Assembly: GCA_021799555.1 (NCBI GenBank) | Contig: JAJZAG010000053.1 | Location: 1-10,497 of the forward strand | Origin: Deltaproteobacteria bacterium | GTDB taxonomy: Bacteria; Desulfobacterota; Binatia; Binatales; Binataceae | Direction of reading: 5' to 3' | Length of the DNA: 10,497 bases | Shown here: piece by piece, positions 1 to 7,535 of the stretch | How the letters are laid out: each line of letters opens with the position of its first letter | How positions within the stretch are numbered: the stretch's first letter is position 1 | Made by a program: the position numbers and the translations under genes | The notes under the pieces: model-generated | The model's database searches: none | Told to the model about the DNA's origin: nothing | What the model saw: only the letters and a program-made list of their open reading frames with translations

Positions 1-1409
1 AGAAGATGGCCTACGACCAAGCGATGGCGCTCACCGCCTACAGTGAGGCTTACCAACTCACGCGCGATCCGCGGCTGCTCGCCGTGATTGGAAAAACTCT
101 TGCGTACGTCAACGGGACGCTGCTCGACCCCAGACGCCGCGCGTTTTACGCGCATCAGGACGCGGATTCCTTCCGGGGCGATGACGGCGCCTATTACACA
201 TGGACGCTCGATGAAGTTAAGCGCGCGCTGCCCGCCGACGAAGCGCACGCCGCGATTCTCTTTTACGCAATGGAAGCCTCGCCGCCGCGAGCGCCAGATG
301 GCCGAATCGTGCTGGCGCAAGGGCTCACGCTCCGCGAGCTCGCTCATGCATTGAAGGTTAACCGGCGTGAGGCGCAGGCGCTCGTTTCGAGCGCGGATCG
401 CCGTCTGCTCGCGGTTCGCAAACTGCGCCGCGCGCCGCCGGTGGATCATGTGGTGATGACCGAGCGGAATTCGCTGATGGCGATCGCGTATCTCAAGGTT
501 TCGGAGGCGACGGGCGACGCCCGATCTGAAAGGCTCGGGCTTGACGCTCTCGATTTCATTCTCGAGCATCTGCGCGCGCCGGGAGGTGGCTTCTATCACG
601 AATGGTCGCAAGGCAAAGCGGCGATCTCTGGAATTGCGGCCGACCAAGTGTATCTGGCGGCGGCGCTTCTCGATGCGTTCCAGCGGACAGGTGATACGAA
701 ATATCTGAACGAGGCGCGCGCGCTCGGCGATTTGATCGCCGCGAAATTCCGTGACCCTGCTACGGGTCTCATTCGGAACCTGAGCGCCGGGCCGAAAGGC
801 AGCGTACTCGCCGCTCCCGCGCCAACCACGCAAGTCCTTTACGACACGCCGATGCCGTCGGTGCAGGGAGAAGCCGCGCTCGTGATGCAAGGTCTCGGCG
901 AGGTCACGTCGGACGCGCGCTATCACAAGCGCGCTCAAGAGCTGCTCGCCGCAGCCTCGCTCGGCGGCGGGACGGAGGATTCGACCCTCGGAACGCTCGG
1001 TCTGGCGCTGGAAGCGCAAGCCGACGGCGGCGCGACGGTCGTGGTCGTAGGCGCGCGCGATGAAGCGAAAACGACCGCGCTGCTTGCTGCCGCGTTCGCC
1101 GCCTATCGCCCGGCCAAGATCGTGATCCAGGTTGATCCCGCGCGGGCGAGATCCTCCGCGATGCCGCCTGCGGCGCAGGCGATGTATGCGGCCGTGGCGA
1201 GCGGTGATGCTCCAATGGCCTTCGTATGCGCTGCTGCCGCGTGCGCGCATCCGGTTTCGGACCCACATGCGCTCGAGAACGTCATCGCCACTTTCATGAC
1301 TGGCGGCGCCGCGCGCGCCTTCGACGAAATCAGCGGTAACGGTCACCGCGGTGACATCAACCGAGTCCCGCGAGCTGGGTTACCGGATCATCACCAGCTT
1401 TCCGACTGA
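1..1409 (+). CDS. YyaL/Ssp411-family (DUF255) protein, C-terminal part; 5' end outside window
   Basis: The reading frame is open from base 3 to a TGA at 1407-1409, so the gene enters from the left. The family consists of an N-terminal thioredoxin-like domain fused to a six-hairpin (alpha/alpha) glycosidase-like domain. Only the latter is visible here, and its substrate is not established. Landmarks are AYDQAM at the start, the DADS...DDGAYYTW block near 160-205 (family form DADS-x-G-x-FY-x-W), the MTERNSLM block near 456-480, and a C-terminal VCAAAACAHPVSDP segment. That segment carries a Cys pair (codons 1227 and 1242) matching the family's usual VC-x(4)-C-x-x-PV ending. From memory the family has T[DS]WN[GS]LM at the MTERNSLM block, so Arg (codon 465-467) replaces a usually conserved Trp. 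The last ~30 residues after HALENVIATF look unlike the family and may be a non-conserved tail. Family assignment is fairly sure; function is not. Confidence 0.8.
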   Translation, partial: KMAYDQAMALTAYSEAYQLTRDPRLLAVIGKTLAYVNGTLLDPRRRAFYAHQDADSFRGDDGAYYTWTLDEVKRALPADEAHAAILFYAMEASPPRAPDGRIVLAQGLTLRELAHALKVNRREAQALVSSADRRLLAVRKLRRAPPVDHVVMTERNSLMAIAYLKVSEATGDARSERLGLDALDFILEHLRAPGGGFYHEWSQGKAAISGIAADQVYLAAALLDAFQRTGDTKYLNEARALGDLIAAKFRDPATGLIRNLSAGPKGSVLAAPAPTTQVLYDTPMPSVQGEAALVMQGLGEVTSDARYHKRAQELLAAASLGGGTEDSTLGTLGLALEAQADGGATVVVVGARDEAKTTALLAAAFAAYRPAKIVIQVDPARARSSAMPPAAQAMYAAVASGDAPMAFVCAAAACAHPVSDPHALENVIATFMTGGAARAFDEISGNGHRGDINRVPRAGLPDHHQLSD

Positions 1410-1539
1410 CGCGCCCGAGGCGGCATACCGCCATCTGGCGAAGGGAGTTTCAAAGTGCAACGATGGCAGGTGTGGGTCTGCCCGGCATGGGGATGCCGCC
1501 AGACTGGTTCAAAAGCGCTCGGGGGAGCGAATATTACCA
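1410..1539. other. Ambiguous 130-base spacer before the HxlR gene
   Basis: I see no convincing gene here. The frame used by the HxlR gene stays open upstream to about 1318. It could be read from a GTG at 1351, which would add 63 residues to the regulator. The early part of that extension (to about 1455) has coding-like GC-rich third positions, but the later part does not. The added residues resemble no HxlR N-terminus I know. A 44-codon ORF (1463-1597) and a GTG-started frame (1455) also lie here without recognisable products. A promoter for the downstream regulator was not identified. Confidence 0.4.
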
Positions 1540-2043
1540 ATGCGATGGCGTTCGGTTGGTGAAGTCAACTGCTCGGTGGCGCGCACGCTGGCCGTGATCG
1601 GCGAGCGCTGGACGATGCTCATCTTGCGGGAAGCGTTCATGGGACGCCGCCGCTTCGACGAGTTTCAGCGCAATATCGGAATCGCGCGAAATATCCTCGC
1701 GACACGCCTGCGCGCACTCGTCAAGAACGGAATCCTCGAACGCTTTCGCGCTGATGGCGACCACGTTCGCGTCGAGTACCGGCTTACCAAGAAGGGGATG
1801 GAATTGTATCCAGTGATGGTGGCGATGCTCAAATGGGGCGACGCGTGGCTCTGGCCGCCAGGGGAAAACCGTCCTCCTCTGCAGTTGATGCATCGCGGAT
1901 GCGGCGCCAAAGCGATGCCCACGCTGGTATGTCCGCATTGCGGAGTACAGGTCGGCGCGCGCGACATGGTCGCGGTGATGCGCCGCGGACAGCATCCCGC
2001 GCGGCCCGTTGAACGAACCGCGCACCGCGCGGCGGCGCGCTGA
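1540..2043 (+). CDS. HxlR-family winged-helix transcriptional regulator with C-terminal zinc-ribbon-like Cys cluster
   Basis: This is a predicted DNA-binding regulator of 167 residues. The core NCSVARTLAVIGERWTMLIL (residues 10-29) followed by REAFMGRRRFDEFQ and IARNILATRLRALVKNGILE (48-67) is the classic HxlR winged-helix signature. The wing is RVEYRLTKKG (77-86). Cys11 sits where redox-responsive HxlR proteins carry their sensing Cys. The C-terminus has H118, C121, C131 and C134 (HRGC...CPHC), like a small zinc ribbon found in longer HxlR members. The ATG at 1540 was chosen because the protein then begins a few residues before the conserved core. A purine-rich GGGGGAG at 1521-1527 precedes it at a somewhat long spacing. 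A longer form from the GTG at 1351 would overlap the upstream gene and is less likely. The Arg/Ala-rich last ~17 residues look unconserved. The ligand and target are unknown; the adjacent HAD gene is a possible target. Confidence 0.88.
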   Translation: MRWRSVGEVNCSVARTLAVIGERWTMLILREAFMGRRRFDEFQRNIGIARNILATRLRALVKNGILERFRADGDHVRVEYRLTKKGMELYPVMVAMLKWGDAWLWPPGENRPPLQLMHRGCGAKAMPTLVCPHCGVQVGARDMVAVMRRGQHPARPVERTAHRAAAR

Positions 2044-2096
2044 CGTCCGGGTAGCTTCGCATCCGCGCCGCGTGCATGATCTGACCGACAGGCCGC

Positions 2097-2115
2097 TTCG
2101 AAAGATTCTCTCGAA
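2097..2115. promoter_or_regulatory. 19-bp near-perfect dyad upstream of the HAD gene, possible operator
   Basis: TTCGAAAGATTCTCTCGAA reads TTCGA-A-AGA-T-TCT-C-TCGAA. Eight of nine half-site positions are complementary about a central T. It lies in the gap between the HxlR and HAD genes, 19 bases before the HAD start codon and next to a locally AT-rich stretch (2116-2130). The position suits an operator for the neighbouring HxlR protein or a short RNA hairpin. A dyad of this quality is expected about once by chance in 10 kb, so its location is the main argument. Confidence 0.3.
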
Positions 2116-2134
2116 CCAAAAATTAAATCACACG

Positions 2135-2764
2135 ATGATCGATCTTGTCATGTTCGACGCCGACGGCGTTCTGTTTGAGTCGGATGCCTCGAACGTCGCC
2201 TACTACAATGCAATTTACGCGCAAATCGGCGAGCCGCCGCTCGACCCCGACGAAGAGATCAAGGCGATCTCCTACGCCACCGAGCAGGTCTTCGCGCTCC
2301 GAGCGCGCGGCAATGATGCGATGCTCCGCAGGATGAAGGAGGTCGCCCGGACGCTCGATTCGGCGCCGTTCCTCAAGCTTCTCCGGCCGGCGCTGCCGCT
2401 GCGGCCGTTCATGCTTGCGATGCGGCGCCGGTATCGGCTCGGGTTGGCGACCAACCGATCGGCGACGGTTCCCGCGTTGCTCGAGCACCTTGCGCTCGGC
2501 GATATCTTCGACGCGATCGCGTGCGCGCGCGACCCGGTACGTCCGAAGCCCGCCCCTGACATTCTCAACCTTTGCATGGATCGGGCGGGTGTCGCCCGCG
2601 ATCGCGCGGTCTATGTCGGAGACAGCCCGGTCGACCGCGTCGCCGCCGCCGAGGCGCAAGTGCGATTCATCGCGGTGGGTTCGCGCGTCAAGCACGATGA
2701 GAGCGTCGGGACGCTCGCGGAACTGCCGGCCGTGTTGGAGCGCATGTCTTCGCGGCAAGAATGA
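2135..2764 (+). CDS. HAD-superfamily hydrolase, phosphoglycolate-phosphatase-like
   Basis: This is a cytosolic phosphatase of the haloacid dehalogenase superfamily, 209 residues. All four HAD motifs are present. Motif I is FDADGVLFES with nucleophile Asp8 and acid/base Asp10, motif II is GLATNRS with Thr106, motif III is RPKPAPD with Lys138, and motif IV is VYVGDSPVD with Asp163 and Asp167. A helical cap of roughly 80 residues sits between motifs I and II (C1-type cap). The closest well-known groups are Gph/PpaX-like enzymes, but the cap residues do not let me name a substrate. The start was set at 2135 because MIDLVMFDADG begins right at the first beta strand; an upstream ATG at 2009 would add 42 Arg-rich residues overlapping the HxlR gene. 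There is no good Shine-Dalgarno sequence, only the AT-rich AAAAATTAAATCACACG. The gap to the HxlR gene is 91 bases, so they may be co-transcribed. Confidence 0.88.
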   Translation: MIDLVMFDADGVLFESDASNVAYYNAIYAQIGEPPLDPDEEIKAISYATEQVFALRARGNDAMLRRMKEVARTLDSAPFLKLLRPALPLRPFMLAMRRRYRLGLATNRSATVPALLEHLALGDIFDAIACARDPVRPKPAPDILNLCMDRAGVARDRAVYVGDSPVDRVAAAEAQVRFIAVGSRVKHDESVGTLAELPAVLERMSSRQE

Positions 2765-2986
2765 CGGCAAGATCGTTCTTCTTTGCTGAAACGTTATCCG
2801 TCAAACGCCTGCGGCCGCAGGGTGCGCATCCGAAACGCACCGAAAGCCGACACGAGGGGCTTGTTACAGGCGCGCGGGTCGTGGTACGGCACAAGTCATC
2901 CAGGGCGAACCGCGCGGCGTTTTTTTAACGCTGCACGATGCCCGGGAAATTCACGATTTCGTTTCGATCTCGAGAGGAACAGATAA
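2765..2986. other. 222-base intergenic region before the MaoC pair
   Basis: I find no gene here; short ORFs on both strands lack family resemblance. A run of seven T at 2920-2926 follows GC-rich CCGCGCGGCG, but the GC-rich part folds only into very short stems, so I do not call a terminator. A good ribosome-binding site, GAGAGGA (2972-2978), precedes the ATG at 2987 by 8 bases. A promoter for the MaoC pair probably lies here, but no convincing -35/-10 pair stands out. Confidence 0.45.
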
Positions 2987-3445
2987 ATGGCCGACAAGAG
3001 CATCGTTGGGCGCACCGGGAAACCATTCAAGATGCCCATCGAATGGAGCAAAGTGCGCGAGTTCGCCCGCGCTATCAAGGACCCGAGCCCAGAGTATTTC
3101 GATCCTGAATTCGCCAAAAAGGAAGTCGGCGGAATTCCGGTCCCGGTAACCTTTCTTCAAACCAGCGCCTTCTGGACGGACGAAAGTTCAAGCCCCGGCT
3201 TTGGCGGCGTCGATCTGCGCCGCATCCTGCATGGCGAACAGGAATTCGAATTGCTAAAGCCAATCTATGTCGGTGATGTTCTGACCGGCGTGAGCAAGAT
3301 CGCCGATGTCCTCGAGAAAGAAGGCGGACGCGGCGGCAAAATGACGTTGCTCGTCAGCGAGACCGAATACACCAACCAGCGCGGCGAGAAAGTCGCCATT
3401 GCGCGCTCAACGCTTATCGAGACCGGGCAGGCGGTGAAGGCCTGA
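2987..3445 (+). CDS. FAS1-like / MaoC N-terminal dehydratase-type hotdog protein, probable non-catalytic partner subunit
   Basis: This 152-residue protein has the hotdog fold of the MaoC_dehydrat_N (FAS1-like dehydratase, HadA/HadC-like) group. The family hallmark LHGEQEFELLKPIYVGDVLTG is at residues 81-101. It follows an N-terminal helix (WSKVREFARAIKDPSPEYFD, about 20-39) and precedes the strands MTLLVSETEYTNQRGE (119-134). The hydratase-2 catalytic motif (G-D-x-N-P-x-H) is absent. Such proteins usually pair with a catalytic MaoC subunit, and the next gene is exactly that. Together they would form a heteromeric (R)-specific enoyl-CoA hydratase or 3-hydroxyacyl dehydratase. The acyl substrate cannot be read from the sequence. 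The start is supported by GAGAGGA eight bases upstream. The spacing to the next gene is 37 bases. Confidence 0.85.
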   Translation: MADKSIVGRTGKPFKMPIEWSKVREFARAIKDPSPEYFDPEFAKKEVGGIPVPVTFLQTSAFWTDESSSPGFGGVDLRRILHGEQEFELLKPIYVGDVLTGVSKIADVLEKEGGRGGKMTLLVSETEYTNQRGEKVAIARSTLIETGQAVKA

Positions 3446-3446
3446 G

Positions 3447-3468
3447 GCGCGGAAGCCGATTTCCGCGC
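3447..3468 (+). other. Intercistronic hairpin between the two MaoC genes
   Basis: GCGCGGAA (3447-3454), the 6-base loop GCCGAT and TTCCGCGC (3461-3468) form a perfect 8-bp GC-rich stem. It begins one base after the stop codon of the first subunit and ends two bases before the purine-rich ribosome-binding site (AGAGAGA, 3471-3477) of the second. No U-tract follows, so it is not an intrinsic terminator. It could stabilise or process the message, or tune translation of the second subunit. Confidence 0.6.
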
Positions 3469-3482
3469 GAAGAGAGAAATCC

Positions 3483-3905
3483 ATGGCAAAAAAGCTTAAG
3501 TTCGATTCGGTAAAAGTTGGCGACGAGATTCCGCCGTTTGTCGTAAACGGTGTGACCCGCCCTGATTTCGTGCGCTACGCTGGGGCGTCGGGAGATTTTG
3601 TGCCTCTGCACTACGATCAAACGTTCGTCGAGGCGGCTGGAATTCCTACCGTGTTCGCGCAAGGGATGTTCACCGCGGGCTTGCTATCGAAGGCGCTCAC
3701 GGACTGGGCGGGAATCGGCAATGTGCGCAATTTCAAGGTTCGTTTCGCAACCCGAGTATGGCCGGGCGACATCGTCACTTGCAGCGGCAAGGTCACGGGT
3801 AAGCACGAGAGCGGCGGCGAAAAGTTGATCGAAGGCGACCTGATCGTCCTCAATCAAAAGGGCGAAGCTGCGATTCGCGGCTCGTTTCGTGCCGTCGCCG
3901 CCTGA
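3483..3905 (+). CDS. MaoC-like (R)-hydratase / 3-hydroxyacyl dehydratase, catalytic subunit
   Basis: This is a 140-residue single-hotdog protein of the MaoC/HadB/PhaJ type. The hydratase-2 motif is YAGASGDFVPLHYD at residues 32-45, giving the catalytic Asp38 and His43. It is followed by the conserved overhanging segment AGIPTVFAQGMFTAGLLSKALTDW (52-75). It would hydrate trans-2-enoyl thioesters or dehydrate (R)-3-hydroxyacyl thioesters, most likely as a heteromer with the upstream MaoC-N protein. In PhaJ and most hydratase-2 enzymes the motif is GD-x-N-P-[LIV]-H; here Val40 replaces the Asn. AGAGAGA (3471-3477) upstream of the ATG is a plausible ribosome-binding site. The substrate could be fatty-acyl, steroid side-chain or polyhydroxyalkanoate intermediates; nothing nearby settles this. 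Confidence 0.9.
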   Translation: MAKKLKFDSVKVGDEIPPFVVNGVTRPDFVRYAGASGDFVPLHYDQTFVEAAGIPTVFAQGMFTAGLLSKALTDWAGIGNVRNFKVRFATRVWPGDIVTCSGKVTGKHESGGEKLIEGDLIVLNQKGEAAIRGSFRAVAA

Positions 3906-3953
3906 GCTTTCCTCACCGGTTCGCGATGCCTTGTAACTAACGCTGTGAATAGC

Positions 3954-3986
3954 CGCGGGTGGACGGCCTTTAGCTGTCCGCCCGCG
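3954..3986 (+). other. Strong 14-bp hairpin between MaoC and GH57 genes
   Basis: Bases 3954-3967 pair with 3973-3986 around the 5-base loop CTTTA. This gives 14 consecutive pairs, two of them G-U wobbles (3960/3980 and 3965/3975), the rest mostly G-C. It starts 48 bases after the MaoC stop and ends 20 bases before the GH57 start codon. No U-run follows on the + strand, so a standard intrinsic terminator is doubtful. Options are a U-tract-poor terminator for the MaoC operon, an mRNA 3'-end stabiliser, or a structured 5' leader controlling the GH57-acs message. Confidence 0.7.
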
Positions 3987-4006
3987 CGCGCTAGATATTT
4001 ATAATA

Positions 4007-5461
4007 ATGAGTGAACCTCGTTACGTAATAATACACGGCCACTTCTATCAGCCGCCGCGGGAGAGCCCGTGGACCGGGCTTATCAGCCCGGAACCCGGAG
4101 CCGCGCCGTTTCCGAACTGGAACGAGCGGATTCTTTCCGAGTGCTACACGGCCAATGCCCATGCGCACACGATGGAAGGCACGGTGGTTCATGTCCGCAA
4201 CAATTATGAATCGCTGAACTTCGATATCGGTCCGACCCTCGCGCTTTGGTTGCAGGTCCACGGTAAGGCCGCGTACCGTGCGATGGTCCGCGGCGACCTG
4301 CTCTCGCGCGAGCGCAGCGGCGGTCACGGCAACGCTATCTCGCAAGCCTACAACCATTCGATTCTTCCGCTGCTCGACGCGCGCAGCCGCAGCTTGCAAA
4401 TCGCGTGGGGCGTGGAAGATTTTGTCTATCGCTTCGGCAGGCGGCCGTTGGGGATGTGGCTGCCTGAATGCGCGGTCGATGCGGATACTCTCGTCGCGGT
4501 TGCCGACGCGGACCTCAGGTTCATCATCCTTGCGCCGCAGCAGGGCCACTACTCCGGCGAGCACGCGGAATCCCGCGCGGCAGGGCCGTTCATGTGGACC
4601 GGCGGCGGACGGAGTGTGGCGATCTTTCGCTTCGATCGGGAGATGTCGGCGACGATTTCGTTCGGCGAAGGACTCGACGACGGCGCGCGCTTGTCCGAAT
4701 GGATCGCTGCTACCGCACTTGCACTGCCGGAAGGATCCGCTCTAATGCTGGCGACGGACGGCGAAACCTTCGGGCATCATAAAAAAACAGGCGCCGCTGA
4801 ATTGGCCCGCGCCTTCCTGATGCTCTCGCGGCGCGACGACGTGATCGTCACCAACTGCGAGCAATACCTGGCCGAGCACGGGTCGCATGGCGCATTTTCC
4901 ATCGACTCTGCAAGCTCCTGGAGTTGCGCGCATGGAGTTGAGCGGTGGCGCTCGGACTGCGGATGTCGGATGGATCCGTCCACCGGACAGGGATGGCGGA
5001 CACCGCTGCGCGCTGCGATGGATCTTGTCAATGACCACGTTTGGGCAGTTTACGATCGTTTCGCGCCCGAGCTCGTGAAGGATCCGCAGGGCGCGCTCAG
5101 TTCGGCGATTCGCTTGATGATCGATTCCAATCCTGCCGTACACGAGGAGTTTTTCACGCGCTTCAAAGTTACTGGCGAGGTCACGCGCGAGCGGCTCCTG
5201 CGCCTCTTCGAGATGGTGCGGGCTGGACAGGCGGCGTTGACGAGCTGCGCGTGGTTCTTCGATGACTTTGGCGGGCCTGAGGGCCGCGTCGCGTTGCGCT
5301 GGGCCGCGCGCGCGGTCGAGCTGGCAGCAGAACTCGCGCCCAGTATCGAAAACGAATTGCTCCAAAGGTTGCGCCAAATCCACTCGAACAGGCACGACGT
5401 CGGCGACGCAGCCACACTTTATTTAAGCCTTAAGACGCGCGAGGCGCGCGGGAGGGTTTAG
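4007..5461 (+). CDS. Glycoside hydrolase family 57 protein with DUF3536 region, shorter than usual
   Basis: This 484-residue predicted cytosolic alpha-glucan-acting enzyme has an N-terminal GH57 domain (about 1-290) opening with HGHFYQPPRESPW (10-22), the family's first conserved block. WLPE places the probable nucleophile at Glu154. ATDGETFGHHKK (249-260) places the probable acid/base at Asp251. From about 300 the DUF3536 region begins with SSWSCAHGVERWRSDCGC (303-320) and continues to SCAWFFDDFGG (413-423) and RWAARAVELA (431-440). Homologues I recall are near 800 residues; this one stops soon after, so a C-terminal part is absent, but the stop is clean. GH57 members include amylases, 4-alpha-glucanotransferases and branching enzymes; the exact activity is open. 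There is no Shine-Dalgarno sequence: the ATG follows AT-rich TAGATATTTATAATA, just after a strong hairpin. The acs gene begins two bases after the TAG, implying one transcript. Confidence 0.88.
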   Translation: MSEPRYVIIHGHFYQPPRESPWTGLISPEPGAAPFPNWNERILSECYTANAHAHTMEGTVVHVRNNYESLNFDIGPTLALWLQVHGKAAYRAMVRGDLLSRERSGGHGNAISQAYNHSILPLLDARSRSLQIAWGVEDFVYRFGRRPLGMWLPECAVDADTLVAVADADLRFIILAPQQGHYSGEHAESRAAGPFMWTGGGRSVAIFRFDREMSATISFGEGLDDGARLSEWIAATALALPEGSALMLATDGETFGHHKKTGAAELARAFLMLSRRDDVIVTNCEQYLAEHGSHGAFSIDSASSWSCAHGVERWRSDCGCRMDPSTGQGWRTPLRAAMDLVNDHVWAVYDRFAPELVKDPQGALSSAIRLMIDSNPAVHEEFFTRFKVTGEVTRERLLRLFEMVRAGQAALTSCAWFFDDFGGPEGRVALRWAARAVELAAELAPSIENELLQRLRQIHSNRHDVGDAATLYLSLKTREARGRV

Positions 5462-5463
5462 CT

Positions 5464-7422
<1,959 letters not shown>

Positions 7423-7535
7423 CCGCGTGTGGCGCGCCAGCGCGGAATCTTGTGTGCCTGATTGTTTGGGCTTTTGCCGGTGCGGTACAATTCCCGAGCA
7501 CAGTCCAATTCCCAGACTAAGACGCGGCTGTATTG
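7423..7535. other. acs-ptsP intergenic region
   Basis: The first part holds CCGCG (7423-7427) and CGCGG (7441-7445) flanking the perfect palindrome TGGCGCGCCA (7430-7439). These could fold into an interrupted hairpin just after the acs stop, but no T-run follows closely enough for a confident terminator. The second part contains the putative ptsP promoter described separately. Confidence 0.4.
7462..7491 (+). promoter_or_regulatory. Putative sigma70 promoter of ptsP
   Basis: TTGTTT (7462-7467) as -35 and TACAAT (7486-7491, five of six matches to TATAAT) as -10 are separated by 18 bases. Transcription would start near 7498, giving a leader of about 38 bases before the ATG at 7536. The -10 box is good, the -35 box weak. 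No clear Shine-Dalgarno sequence is seen in the leader. Confidence 0.45.

Noticed and set aside
1463..1597. 44-codon ORF overlapping the HxlR start in another frame
   Set aside because: It is short, overlaps the conserved HxlR core out of frame, has no ribosome-binding site worth noting and matches no family.
2123..2770. 215-codon antisense ORF opposite the HAD gene
   Set aside because: It mirrors the HAD coding region, whose four motifs are intact; no signature is seen in the antisense product.
2905..2926. GC-rich block followed by seven T, terminator-like
   Set aside because: Only 3-4 bp stems form before the T-run, too weak for an intrinsic terminator.
2783..2986. 67-codon + strand ORF before the MaoC pair
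   Set aside because: It is Arg-rich with no motif and no conserved start context, and it crosses the probable promoter region.
4000..4005. Perfect TATAAT next to the GH57 start codon
   Set aside because: A start site 7 bases downstream would fall inside the coding region past the ATG, and no -35 box exists at the right distance. It is better explained as the AT-rich spacer.
3854..4564. 236-codon antisense ORF opposite the GH57 start
   Set aside because: The + strand has clear GH57 motifs; the antisense product is Arg-rich and shows no family pattern.
7466..7478. GG...GC pattern suggestive of a sigma54 promoter before ptsP
   Set aside because: The GG and GC elements are about 6 bases apart, not the 10 required.
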